Assembly: GCF_018332515.1 (NCBI RefSeq)
Contig: NZ_BOQD01000018.1
Location: 1 to 47,980 of the forward strand
From: Bacillus hominis
GTDB taxonomy: Bacteria; Bacillota; Bacilli; Bacillales; Bacillaceae_G
DNA length: 47,980 nucleotides
Reading direction: 5' to 3'
A model generated the notes under the pieces. The model was not told where the DNA came from. It worked only from the letters and a program-made list of their open reading frames with translations, and made no database searches. Positions 15,356 to 23,092 of the stretch are shown piece by piece. The stretch's first letter is position 1; each line of letters begins with the position of its first letter. Made by a program: the position numbers and the translations under genes.

Positions 15356-15742
15356 ATGGAAAGGATTACAACATGCATTGTATTAGAATCTAAAAACTTA
15401 AAGGAAACATTATATTTTTATGAAGGAATTTTAGGTTTTAAGCCAAGCAAGGAGAGACCACAATTACGTGTAACAGGTGTTTGGTATGATATTGGTTCGA
15501 CGAGAATTTGTTTTGTTGTAAACAGGGGACTGGGAGAGTATAGAGAGACTGTCACATCACCAGCTAAGGAGATATTTTTAAGAACTGCAAATATCGAACG
15601 AATAAAGAAGAAGTTGAAATTTTATCATATATCATTTACAGAAGAACGCTGTGGTGAAGAAGTAAGAATAATTTTCTATGATCCAGATTGTTATGAGCTC
15701 CAAATCGTTTCAAAAGAGAATATGGAAGAGAGTCTCTTTTAA
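15356..15742 (+). CDS. VOC-family (glyoxalase/bleomycin resistance-like) protein
   Basis: The 128-residue protein has the vicinal-oxygen-chelate pattern of two beta-alpha-beta-beta-beta halves: ITTCIVLESKNLKETLYFYEGILGFKPS at the N-terminus and IIFYDPDCYELQIVSKEN at the C-terminus. The Glu in YELQIV is a usual metal ligand. The substrate is unknown; the family covers glyoxalases, dioxygenases and drug-binding proteins. ATG at 15356 follows GGGGGAGTG. It is divergent from cotJA and has no operon partner. Confidence 0.85.
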   Translation: MERITTCIVLESKNLKETLYFYEGILGFKPSKERPQLRVTGVWYDIGSTRICFVVNRGLGEYRETVTSPAKEIFLRTANIERIKKKLKFYHISFTEERCGEEVRIIFYDPDCYELQIVSKENMEESLF

Positions 15743-15783
15743 TTTAATAATCGTAATAGGAAATGTAAGTAATGAAAAAAATA

Positions 15784-15812
15784 TTGACAAGCCCCTCCAA
15801 ATATTTTAATGT
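15784..15812 (+). promoter_or_regulatory. Promoter of the yybP-ykoY riboswitch transcript
   Basis: TTGACA (15784-15789), a 17-bp spacer and TAATGT (15807-15812) lie about 20 bp before the start of the conserved aptamer. The -35 is perfect and the -10 is fair. Confidence 0.6.
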
Positions 15813-15833
15813 GATTGTATAAAATTGTGTATC

Positions 15834-15950
15834 TAAAGGGGAGTAACTTATTACAGTAAAGTCGTCATTACAGGGAGAAACCCTCGGCTTTATTGGCAAC
15901 ATTACGTTGTTAGTGAGACCTTTACCAGCAATGGTAAAGGCCCCTTATTG
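15834..15950 (+). ncRNA. yybP-ykoY manganese riboswitch
   Basis: The leader has the family's hallmark segments in order: AAAGGGGAGTA (conserved first internal loop), GTCGTCATTAC, a GGGAGAAACCC hairpin, AACATTACGTTGTTAG, GTGAGACCTTTACC (second conserved loop) and GGCCCCTTA, which closes P1 with the first segment. These RNAs sense Mn2+ and generally turn on export or stress genes. An intrinsic terminator follows at 15958-15990. The 3' aptamer segment GGTAAAGGCCCC can also pair with the terminator's 5' arm, giving a plausible on-switch. The controlled genes are DUF1232 and dedA. Confidence 0.85.
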
Positions 15951-15957
15951 TCTTTTT

Positions 15958-15990
15958 AGGACCCTTACCATATTTGGTAGGGTCCTTTTT
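15958..15990 (+). terminator. Riboswitch expression-platform terminator
   Basis: AGGACCCTTACC / GGTAGGGTCCT closes a 6-base loop and ends in TTTTT, 26 bases before the DUF1232 start codon. It follows the aptamer directly and is the likely switching element. Confidence 0.85.
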
Positions 15991-16015
15991 GTATACAAAG
16001 AGAGGAGATATAAAA

Positions 16016-16297
16016 ATGAAAAAACTTATTAGTAGATTAAGAGTTGTATTTCATGTCCGCCGTTTTGTTCCATTCCTATTTGACTTTTTCACTTCAAAAG
16101 AGGTTTCAATAAAGAAGAAAATTTTATCTATTGCTTTTTTAGTTGGTTATGTTGCAATGCCACTCGATTTAATTCCAGACTTCCTGCCGTTTATTGGTAT
16201 TTTAGATGATATTGGAATTGTTTTATTTATTTTGAATCGAATTGTAAAAATGGCACCAGTGCAATTGCAAGAAAAGCATAATGTAAATATCGGATAG
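16016..16297 (+). CDS. DUF1232 (YkvA-like) small membrane protein
   Basis: The 93-residue protein has the DUF1232 core IAFLVGYVAMPLDLIPDFLPFIGILDDIGIV, which forms one or two membrane segments around the conserved PLDLIPDF motif. The function is unknown. Its place directly behind a Mn2+ riboswitch and 11 bases before dedA suggests a role in metal or envelope homeostasis. ATG at 16016 follows GAGAGGAG. A gene for a 93-residue DUF1232 protein and dedA are the neighbours reported for the S-Ena cluster, as seen here. Confidence 0.88.
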   Translation: MKKLISRLRVVFHVRRFVPFLFDFFTSKEVSIKKKILSIAFLVGYVAMPLDLIPDFLPFIGILDDIGIVLFILNRIVKMAPVQLQEKHNVNIG

Positions 16298-16308
16298 GAG
16301 TTAAAAGT

Positions 16309-16914
16309 ATGGAGCAAATTATTTTAGATATAATTGAGTATTTAAAGCAGTTTTCTTATTTTGGAGTTATGCTAGCGTTAACGTTTGAGTTTATTCCAGC
16401 AGAGGTAGTTTTGCCTATGGTTGGATATTGGGTATACGAGGGTGATATGAATTTTTGGCTTGCTGTATTGGCTGGAACACTTGGCGGAACGACAGGGCCA
16501 TTAACTTTATACGCGCTCGGTTATTACGGGGGGCGCCCTATATTAGTGAAGTATGGGAAATACTTCTTTATTAAAGAAGAACAAATTCAAAAAGCAGATG
16601 ATTTCTTTGCGAAGTATGGTCCAGTTGTGGCATTTGTTGGACGCTTCGTACCGGGAGTTCGAACACTTATTTCTGTACCGTGTGGTATGGCGAAAATGAA
16701 CATATGGAAATTTAGCATATATACATTTGTAGCAATGTTCCCGTTAACGACTTTGTATATTTATTTTGGAATGAAATTAGGACCGCATTGGGAAAAAGCA
16801 GCGGATGTTGTTGGACAATATATGTTACCTATATTAGTAGGCGTGCTAATTATTGTAGGTGGTATCTTAATCTATAAATATATGAAAAAGAGGGACAAAA
16901 CGGAATCTATTTAA
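16309..16914 (+). CDS. DedA-family membrane protein
   Basis: The 201-residue protein carries the DedA/VTT signatures EFIPAEVVLPMVGYW, GTTGPLTLYALGYYGGR and FVGRFVPGVRTLISVPCGMAKM, with about five hydrophobic segments. DedA proteins are lipid scramblases or flippases (undecaprenyl phosphate, phosphatidylethanolamine) that need the proton motive force; which lipid is handled here is not known. It is second in the Mn2+-riboswitch transcript. The start follows GGATAGGAG. Confidence 0.92.
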   Translation: MEQIILDIIEYLKQFSYFGVMLALTFEFIPAEVVLPMVGYWVYEGDMNFWLAVLAGTLGGTTGPLTLYALGYYGGRPILVKYGKYFFIKEEQIQKADDFFAKYGPVVAFVGRFVPGVRTLISVPCGMAKMNIWKFSIYTFVAMFPLTTLYIYFGMKLGPHWEKAADVVGQYMLPILVGVLIIVGGILIYKYMKKRDKTESI

Positions 16915-17019
16915 AGATAAAGGCGCATAATTTTTGGTGAATATAGATGAATAATACAGGCAAAGGACTCTTAAGGACATACACATATAAGGAATAAGTA
17001 AGAGAGAGGGGAAAATTCT

Positions 17020-17388
17020 ATGGCTTGTGAATGCTCAGGAACAGCGTTAACATGTTGTCCAGATAAAAATTTTGTACAAGATAAAGTGTGTAGTCCATGG
17101 TCAGGAACTGTAGTTGCTACTGCAATTATAAATGTGCTGTATAACAATAATATTAATCAAAATATGATTGGAACAGGGTTCGTTCGATATGACGTCGGGC
17201 CAGGTCCAATCACGCTGACAGTTTTAGATGGAACAGGAGCTACAATTGACACACAAACATTAAATCCTGGAACGAGTATTGCTTTTACGTATCGTCGTTT
17301 CCAGACAATTGAAGTAACTTTACCTGCTGGAACAGCTGGAACATATCAAGGAGAGTTTTGTATAACAACACGTTATCCACTTTCATAA
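17020..17388 (+). CDS. ena1A: Endospore appendage (S-Ena) pilin subunit, EnaA type
   Basis: The 122-residue protein is a DUF3992/Ena subunit. A short N-terminal connector holds a Cys pair (TCCPDKNFVQDKVC: Cys12, Cys13, Cys23 or nearby). A jellyroll-like beta domain follows (TGFVRYDVGPGPITLTVLDG, SIAFTYRRFQTIEV), with a Cys in the terminal EFCITTRYPLS strand. In S-Ena fibres these cysteines cross-link subunits between helical turns. The start follows GAGAGAGGGG. dedA and DUF1232 genes lie upstream, enaB lies in tandem and enaC lies reversed, as reported for the ena1 cluster. Whether the allele is ena1 or ena2 cannot be decided without alignment. Confidence 0.88.
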   Translation: MACECSGTALTCCPDKNFVQDKVCSPWSGTVVATAIINVLYNNNINQNMIGTGFVRYDVGPGPITLTVLDGTGATIDTQTLNPGTSIAFTYRRFQTIEVTLPAGTAGTYQGEFCITTRYPLS

Positions 17389-17408
17389 TAGAAAAGGAGA
17401 GGACTAGG

Positions 17409-17747
17409 ATGTGCAATTCTAACTTATCATGCTGTTCCAATAAAACACTTGTTCAAGACCAGGTATGTATAGATTGGTCTGCTACTGGTGCAGTCACTGA
17501 AACGGTATATACGAATAATATTACACAAGACTTGTACGCATCTGGATATGTAAAATATGATGTAGGTGTAAATCCAGTTACAGTAAACTTTTTAGTAGGA
17601 GCGACAGTAGTTAATACAATTACTATACAACCACAAAGTAGCGGGTCGTTTACAGTAAGGTATTTTACTACCATTCAGATTGTAACGACAGGAATAGGAA
17701 CGAGCCAAGGACAGTTGTGTCTTACGGTACGTTATCCGATTTCATAA
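17409..17747 (+). CDS. ena1B: Endospore appendage (S-Ena) major pilin subunit, EnaB type
   Basis: The 112-residue subunit starts MCNSNLSCCSNKTLVQDQVC, with Cys8-Cys9 and Cys20 in the connector, and ends GQLCLTVRYPIS. It resembles Ena1B, the subunit whose fibre structure was solved, in the connector and in segments such as VCIDW and QDLYASGYVK. ATG at 17409 follows GGAGAGG and lies 20 bp after the enaA stop codon. The pair is therefore probably one operon, ended by a strong terminator. Disulphide-linked helical stacking on the spore surface is the known role. Confidence 0.9.
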   Translation: MCNSNLSCCSNKTLVQDQVCIDWSATGAVTETVYTNNITQDLYASGYVKYDVGVNPVTVNFLVGATVVNTITIQPQSSGSFTVRYFTTIQIVTTGIGTSQGQLCLTVRYPIS

Positions 17748-17778
17748 AAAAAGCATACCACAATGGTATGCTTTTTTT
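17746..17778 (+). terminator. Bidirectional terminator between enaB and enaC
   Basis: The perfect stem AAAAAAAGCATACCA / TGGTATGCTTTTTTT lies between the convergent appendage genes. It starts at the enaB stop codon and can stop both transcripts. Confidence 0.92.
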
Positions 17779-17818
17779 ATGGTTTGTAGGTTCATAAATA
17801 AGGAAGTGGAAACCTATT

Positions 17819-18253
17819 CTATAAACAAAATGAAAATTGGCAACAATATTTTCCCTCTATATATTGAGTCGGGGTATTCGGAATATTAATGATTGTAACG
17901 GACTGTAATGACTTCCCTGTGTACGACATCGTGTTGCCAGGATAAACAGTAAAGGTATTTGTAACTTGGCCGACAATTTGAACAGTGACTTCTCCTGTAC
18001 TACTAGTACTATTATATATAGAAATTGTACCGGATATTTTAAGCACGCCATCACCTTCCCAAAGTGGTAATGTACGGAAGGGATTTGGATTCTCTTTGGG
18101 AGGTAGTGGAATTTCATTAGTTATGAAAAAATTACCGGCAAATTCATTCATAACTAATTCACAGCCTGGTGGTTCTGGTGGATTAGGCGGGGCACAGGGA
18201 GGACAGATGATAGATAAAGGAGCATAGCAGCCGATATTTTTTTTACAAGCCAT
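17819..18253 (-). CDS. ena1C: Endospore appendage protein, EnaC type
   Basis: The 144-residue protein starts MACKKNIGCYAPLSIICPPC and has a Pro-rich connector (PPNPPEPPGC) and a beta-rich domain. It ends in a paired-Cys strand (YCCQFSFCL). It is convergent with enaAB, the arrangement described for ena1C, which is needed for S-Ena formation although it is not the main fibre subunit. The longer, Cys- and Pro-rich N-terminus distinguishes it from the two pilins. The start follows GGGAGG. Confidence 0.82.
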   Translation of the reverse strand: MACKKNIGCYAPLSIICPPCAPPNPPEPPGCELVMNEFAGNFFITNEIPLPPKENPNPFRTLPLWEGDGVLKISGTISIYNSTSSTGEVTVQIVGQVTNTFTVYPGNTMSYTGKSLQSVTIINIPNTPTQYIEGKYCCQFSFCL

Positions 18254-18558
18254 TAATAGTTCCTCCCTTCATAGCTACTATTTATTACTATTAAATGTTG
18301 TAAAGCGATAGGTTGTGTTAATAAAGGGACGAAAAATTTCACGAAAGATGTTTAATAGGCTTACAGTTCGTAATAAGTTATGAGAGTCTGTAAGACAAAA
18401 GGTGGTTGTATAAGATAATACAAGTAATGTGGGATGTCACATGAAATTGACTGTATATTTACAAAAAATAAATAAATTTCATTCTTAATTTAAACGAAGT
18501 TAATATGTGTCCGATACAATAACCATTGTAATTAATTTATTATATGAGGAGGATTTAC
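18254..18558. other. Divergent control region of enaC and the phosphoesterase gene
   Basis: This 305-bp gap must hold both promoters. A CTTACAG / CTGTAAG inverted pair (about 18361-18399) and an ATGTGGGATGTCACAT inverted repeat (about 18427-18442) are visible. No PlcR box and no confident sigma-K promoter for enaC could be picked out. Confidence 0.35.
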
Positions 18559-21021
18559 GTGGAAAGAACTGCTTTACGAAAAGTAAAAGGTCTTATTGGA
18601 TTATTGATGGTTTTTGTGTTAGCTTTTGTATCATTGCCGTGGAATACATCAGTCAAAGCGGAAGAGAAAAAACAAGAAAAGTCGCCAAGTGAGAAGAAGC
18701 TTGTTTTTCCAGTTGTAAGTGATGTGCATATTAAAGATAATGAAACGGATGATATGTTCCGCTGGAAACGAGCGATTGAACAATTGAATTCAATTGCACC
18801 AAAGCAAGATGCCTTTGTCATTGTAGGTGATTTCACGGATACAGGATCAGTAAAACAATATGATCGTTTCATGCAAGTGTATAATGACAATGCAAATAAA
18901 GATGCGGTACGAATGAATTCTCTAGGTAATCATGATTATTGGAACGGTTTATCTGTAGAGGGAGCGCAGAAGCGTTTCTTAGAAAAGACAGGAATGGAAT
19001 CGATTTATTATCATAAAGTGGTAAAAGGCTATCATTTTATCGTAATGTCTCCAGAAAATGAAACGACACATGGGTATTATTCGGACAAGCAAATTAATTG
19101 GTTAAAAGAAGAAATGGCAAAGGCACAAAAAGATGATCCGGAAAAACCGATTTTTGTGTTTTTACATCAACATATTAAAGATACAGTGTACGGTAGCCAA
19201 GAATGGGGAACGAAAGATAGTGCGAAAATTAATGCGGTATTAAAAGAATACCCACAAGTAATTACGTTTTCAGGTCATTCGCATTATCCGTTAGATGATC
19301 CAAGATCGATTCATCAAAAAGACTTTACATCAGTTGGTACATCTTCTGTAAGTTATATGGAAGTTGAAGGTGGTAAAGTGCAAGGGAATATCCCTGCAGA
19401 ATCTCGTGCATTAAGTCAAGGTTTATTAGTAGAAGTGGATGATAAAGAAGTAACAATTAATCGCCGTGATTTCCATACAAATTCTTGGACAGGCGAGCCA
19501 TGGAAAATTCAGCTGCCATCAAAGAAAGAAACATTTACGCATGTAGAAGATCGTGATAAAGAAAAGCCATCTTTTACGAAAGATGCGAAATTGTCAGTAT
19601 CAAATGTAACGGAAAACGCAGCAACAGTAACATTCCCGCAAGCGGTGGACAACCTTCTTGTTCATTCTTATCGTGTACAAGCGAAGGATAAACAAACAGG
19701 AGAAATTAAAAACAAACTGTTAGCATTCTCAGAGTTTTATCGTGATCCAGTGCCGAAAGAACTTACATTTACACTTGCAGGATTAGATGGCGGGAAATCA
19801 TATACACTTGAAGTAGTTGCAATTGATTCGTTTGGTAATGAAAGCGCACAGCCGTTAACTGCAGAAATCACAACGAAAAAAGATAATATTGATCCGAATG
19901 TAAAAGTGCCAAAGGCAGACGTTTTTGATGTGAATTTCTTAGATGGTACATTTAAAGACAACTCACCGTTTGGAACAAAAGGTGATGTGAAAGGGAATGT
20001 ATCGATTGAATATGATAAAGCGTTGAAAACAAATGTAATGAAATTAAGTGGAAAAGCAAATACATTTGGTTATCTTCCATTTTCAGCAGCACAAAAAGAA
20101 AAAGTAGCAAATTCATTTACGTTAGAAACTGTATTTTCGATGAATGAAATTCGTGGACAAGGAATTTTACAAAATACAGAGAGCGGCGGAATTGGTTTTG
20201 AGTCGACAGGAAGTGGATATGTTGAATTATGGGCTCATATTGGCGGTAGCTATAAACGTGTTGGCGTTCAGTTAGAAGCAAATAAAACATATCATTTAAC
20301 AGGAACGTATAACGGAAGTGAAGTAGCCATTTATGTAGATGGTAAAAAAGTAAATAGCCAACCAGCTCAAGGGAAAGTATATCATCCAAACGTACCGTTT
20401 GCATTGGGAGCTGATCCAGATAGCAATGGAAATGGTGGCATTCCGTTAAATGGTCAAATTGCGCTAGCAAAATTATATAGTAAAGCATTAAGTTCTTCAG
20501 AAGTAGTAGCAGCGTACAATGAGTTTTCTAATCGTACGAAGTTAGAGCAAGTAAATGCGTTATTTGAAGAGCTTGGAAAAGTGAAAGAAGTATTGGCAGG
20601 TACTTATGAATTTGGTGAAAAACCAGGCCAATATTCACAAGAAGCTTTCAAAGAATTACAAAAAAACTATGACAATGCTAAGAAAGTGTTTGGGAATATG
20701 ACAAGTACAGGTGAGCAGGTTGTTCAAATGTATAATGAATTAAAAACAGCAAACCAAACATTTGTACAATCAAAAGTGGCAGAAGAACAGCCAAAAACAC
20801 CGAAAGAAAAATTACAAATCAATATTGAATCTGCTAAAGCTGTCGTAAAGAAAGCGCAAGCTGCCAATGTAACAGACGGTTCAGTTAAATCATTAAGTCA
20901 AAAAATCACTGTTGCAGAAGTTGTGTTAAAAGATAAAAATGTAAAAGATGGGTATGTTGAATCAATGAATCGTACATTAGAGCACGCTATTTCACTTGTT
21001 GAAAAAAGTATCAACAAGTAA
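18559..21021 (+). CDS. Large secreted calcineurin-like phosphoesterase with FN3 and LamG domains
   Basis: The 820-residue protein has a signal peptide (cleavage near TSVKA, residue 34). A metallophosphoesterase domain follows (about 49-310) with Asp55/His57 (SDVH), Asp91 (GDF), Asn124-His125 (GNHD), His203 and His240/His242 (GHSH), the complete two-metal set. An FN3-like domain (about 350-445) and a concanavalin/LamG-type domain (about 455-655) come next, then a helical, Lys/Glu-rich C-terminus (about 660-820). No LPXTG anchor is seen, so the protein is probably released or bound through its C-terminal part. GTG at 18559 follows GAGGAGG; the ATG at 18544 overlaps that site. The substrate is unknown. 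It has its own terminator. Confidence 0.88.
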   Translation: MERTALRKVKGLIGLLMVFVLAFVSLPWNTSVKAEEKKQEKSPSEKKLVFPVVSDVHIKDNETDDMFRWKRAIEQLNSIAPKQDAFVIVGDFTDTGSVKQYDRFMQVYNDNANKDAVRMNSLGNHDYWNGLSVEGAQKRFLEKTGMESIYYHKVVKGYHFIVMSPENETTHGYYSDKQINWLKEEMAKAQKDDPEKPIFVFLHQHIKDTVYGSQEWGTKDSAKINAVLKEYPQVITFSGHSHYPLDDPRSIHQKDFTSVGTSSVSYMEVEGGKVQGNIPAESRALSQGLLVEVDDKEVTINRRDFHTNSWTGEPWKIQLPSKKETFTHVEDRDKEKPSFTKDAKLSVSNVTENAATVTFPQAVDNLLVHSYRVQAKDKQTGEIKNKLLAFSEFYRDPVPKELTFTLAGLDGGKSYTLEVVAIDSFGNESAQPLTAEITTKKDNIDPNVKVPKADVFDVNFLDGTFKDNSPFGTKGDVKGNVSIEYDKALKTNVMKLSGKANTFGYLPFSAAQKEKVANSFTLETVFSMNEIRGQGILQNTESGGIGFESTGSGYVELWAHIGGSYKRVGVQLEANKTYHLTGTYNGSEVAIYVDGKKVNSQPAQGKVYHPNVPFALGADPDSNGNGGIPLNGQIALAKLYSKALSSSEVVAAYNEFSNRTKLEQVNALFEELGKVKEVLAGTYEFGEKPGQYSQEAFKELQKNYDNAKKVFGNMTSTGEQVVQMYNELKTANQTFVQSKVAEEQPKTPKEKLQINIESAKAVVKKAQAANVTDGSVKSLSQKITVAEVVLKDKNVKDGYVESMNRTLEHAISLVEKSINK

Positions 21022-21031
21022 GGTATAAGAA

Positions 21032-21063
21032 AAAGAAGCTTATCATGATAGGCTTCTTTTTTG
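21032..21063 (+). terminator. Terminator of the phosphoesterase gene
   Basis: AAAGAAGCTTATCA / TGATAGGCTTCTTT (one mismatch) followed by a T run begins 11 bases after the stop codon. Confidence 0.85.
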
Positions 21064-21101
21064 TTATACTAAAAGTAGTATAGAAAAAGGGAGCGAATAA
21101 T

Positions 21102-21305
21102 TTGGAAGAGAAAAAGCTAAAAAGAATTCTTGAATATGTATGGATCGCCGTTGTGCTCCTTGTAGGATATTATTTATTAAAAGATAAAAGTATATGGGTT
21201 TTATTTTTAATGACATTTTTATTAGCGGGATTAGGAACGCTATTTATTAACTTTTTCTTTGATAGTGTAAACGCGTGGAGAAAGAAAAAGAAAGAAACGA
21301 AGTAA
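21102..21305 (+). CDS. Small two-segment membrane protein of unknown function
   Basis: The 67-residue protein has two hydrophobic stretches (about 10-25 and 31-52) between basic ends (MEEKKLKR and WRKKKKETK). It starts at TTG after AAGGGAG. It stands alone between two terminators, which supports a real transcript. The function is not recognised. Confidence 0.65.
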   Translation: MEEKKLKRILEYVWIAVVLLVGYYLLKDKSIWVLFLMTFLLAGLGTLFINFFFDSVNAWRKKKKETK

Positions 21306-21314
21306 GGGAGAATA

Positions 21315-21360
21315 AGTATACCAATGCAGATTATGTACTAACTTGCATTGGTATACTTTT
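21315..21360 (+). terminator. Terminator of the small membrane protein gene
   Basis: The perfect 14-bp stem AGTATACCAATGCA / TGCATTGGTATACT with a long loop ends in TTTT. Confidence 0.75.
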
Positions 21361-21399
21361 CGTTTTACAATCGTTAACGAAAAAACATAATAGAACATG

Positions 21400-21436
21400 A
21401 AAATAGCTCGCCTTTATTATAGGCAAGCTATTTTTT
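21400..21436 (-). terminator. Terminator of the APC permease gene
   Basis: The minus-strand stem AAATAGCTTGCCT / GGCGAGCTATTTT is located at the permease stop codon. Confidence 0.75.
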
Positions 21437-22838
21437 ATGCTTCTTTTTTCTCATCACCTGTTTTTTCAGTAGCTAAATGACTATGTTTTCTAGAGTAGAA
21501 GAAATAGACGCATAAACCGACTATAAGCCAGACTGCAAAGCTGATCCATGTCGTTTTAGACAAATTAATCATTAAATATAAACAACAAAGAATAGCGACA
21601 ACCGGTAGCGCAGGTACGAGCGGCGCACGAAAGCCTCGTTTTAAATCAGGATGAGTTTTCCGTAAAATAAGTACAGCAAAGCAAACGAATGTGAAGGCTG
21701 TTAACGTACCGATGTTTACTAAATTCGCTAGTAAATGTAAATCTAAAAGCCCTGCTAATAAAGCTGCAAATACTCCAGTAATCCATGTGTTTAGTAAAGG
21801 GATTTTTACTTTTTTATTTACGCGTGATAACGCTTTTGGGAGTAAGCCGTCTCGGCTCATTGCATAAGAAACACGAACTTGTCCATACATAACGACTAAA
21901 AGAACGGTTGTCATTCCTGTCATCGCACCAACTGCAAGTAGCCCCGCAATAGTATCTTCGCCAACGAAATGCAGTGCAAATGCAACTGGATCAGAAACAT
22001 CTAATTGCGTATAAGGAACCATACCTGTTAAAACGAAAGATACGATCATGTATAAAACTGTACAAATAAGAAGGGAACCGATAATGCCAATTGGTAAATC
22101 ACGCTGCGGTTTTTTCGTTTCTTCTGCCGCAGTTGCGATTGCATCAAAACCTAAAAAGGCGAAGAAGACAGTGGCAGCGCCAGTAATAATACCGTCGTAT
22201 CCGAATGGAATGAACGGTGTCCAATTTTCAGGCTTTACATATTTTGCGCCTGCTACGATAAAGGCGATAATAACTGCTAATTTTATAAGGACCATAATAT
22301 TATTAATGCGTGCGCTTTCGCGTATACCAAAACTTAAAAGGCCAGTAATGAGAAGTAAAATACAAACAGCCGGTAAATCAATGAGACCACCTTTTCCTGT
22401 TCCGGGGGCTGAGGAAATAATGGCGGGAAGGTGTATATTGAACCCTTGAAGCAATGATTGTAAATATCCAGACCAGCCAACAGCTACCGCTGCAACTGCG
22501 AGTAAATATTCGAGCATTAAACACCAACCAACGATGAAGGCGACGACTTCTCCGACGGTCATGTATGCATAAGTATAAACACTGCCAGAGACTGGTATAG
22601 AAGAAGCGAATTCGGCATAACAAAAGGCCACACAAGCACAAGTAAATGCAGCAATAAGGAATGATAGCATAATACCAGGACCAGAATGTTTCGCCGCTAC
22701 AATACCTGTTAATACAAAAATCCCTGTCCCAATTACGGCGCCGATTCCTAAAAACGTTAAATCGAGTGCCGTTAATGTTCGATCTAGCTGCCTCGGTGAT
22801 TCAGTACTAAGCGCTTTTTTTCGTAATAATGACTTCAC
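21435..22838 (-). CDS. APC-superfamily amino acid permease (YfnA/CAT type)
   Basis: The 467-residue protein has the cationic-amino-acid-transporter opening (LDRTLTALDLTFLGIGAVIGTGIFVLTG) and twelve membrane segments, as in B. subtilis YfnA and other bacterial CAT members. A cytoplasmic loop contains AEETKKPQRDLPIGI, typical of the family. The substrate cannot be read. It starts at GTG with GGGGGGAGAG six bases upstream. The leader shows a 10-bp inverted repeat with a long loop (22866-22931) that may form RNA structure. Confidence 0.9.
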   Translation of the reverse strand: MKSLLRKKALSTESPRQLDRTLTALDLTFLGIGAVIGTGIFVLTGIVAAKHSGPGIMLSFLIAAFTCACVAFCYAEFASSIPVSGSVYTYAYMTVGEVVAFIVGWCLMLEYLLAVAAVAVGWSGYLQSLLQGFNIHLPAIISSAPGTGKGGLIDLPAVCILLLITGLLSFGIRESARINNIMVLIKLAVIIAFIVAGAKYVKPENWTPFIPFGYDGIITGAATVFFAFLGFDAIATAAEETKKPQRDLPIGIIGSLLICTVLYMIVSFVLTGMVPYTQLDVSDPVAFALHFVGEDTIAGLLAVGAMTGMTTVLLVVMYGQVRVSYAMSRDGLLPKALSRVNKKVKIPLLNTWITGVFAALLAGLLDLHLLANLVNIGTLTAFTFVCFAVLILRKTHPDLKRGFRAPLVPALPVVAILCCLYLMINLSKTTWISFAVWLIVGLCVYFFYSRKHSHLATEKTGDEKKEA

Positions 22839-22865
22839 TTTGGACTCTCCCCCCGTTTTTCATCT

Positions 22866-22931
22866 CCATAACTGTGAATAGTGTGAACCGATTGGAAAAG
22901 AGTACGTAAGTGAATGAAGGTACAGTTATGG
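22866..22931 (-). promoter_or_regulatory. Inverted repeat in the APC permease leader
   Basis: CCATAACTGT (22866-22875) and ACAGTTATGG (22922-22931) are exact complements 46 bases apart, between the permease start and its probable promoter. They could close a structured leader RNA or be two regulator half-sites. No known riboswitch class was recognised. Confidence 0.35.
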
Positions 22932-23092
22932 TATGTAGTTTTTTGAAATTTCTGGATTAATTTTAATATAATTCAGAATATTTTGTCAAATAAAACTTTA
23001 ACAAATAAAATGCCAGTTGTAAGGAGAAACTATGTGCAGAAATAGATACGTGTTAACAAAAAGATTCACTTTATATAGTAGGAGAAGATGCT

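Noticed and set aside
15974-16015. Longer TTG start for the DUF1232 protein
   Set aside because: It lies inside the riboswitch terminator; ATG at 16016 has GAGAGGAG upstream.
18427-18442. PlcR box upstream of the secreted phosphoesterase
   Set aside because: The local inverted repeat does not fit TATGNANNNNTNCATA.
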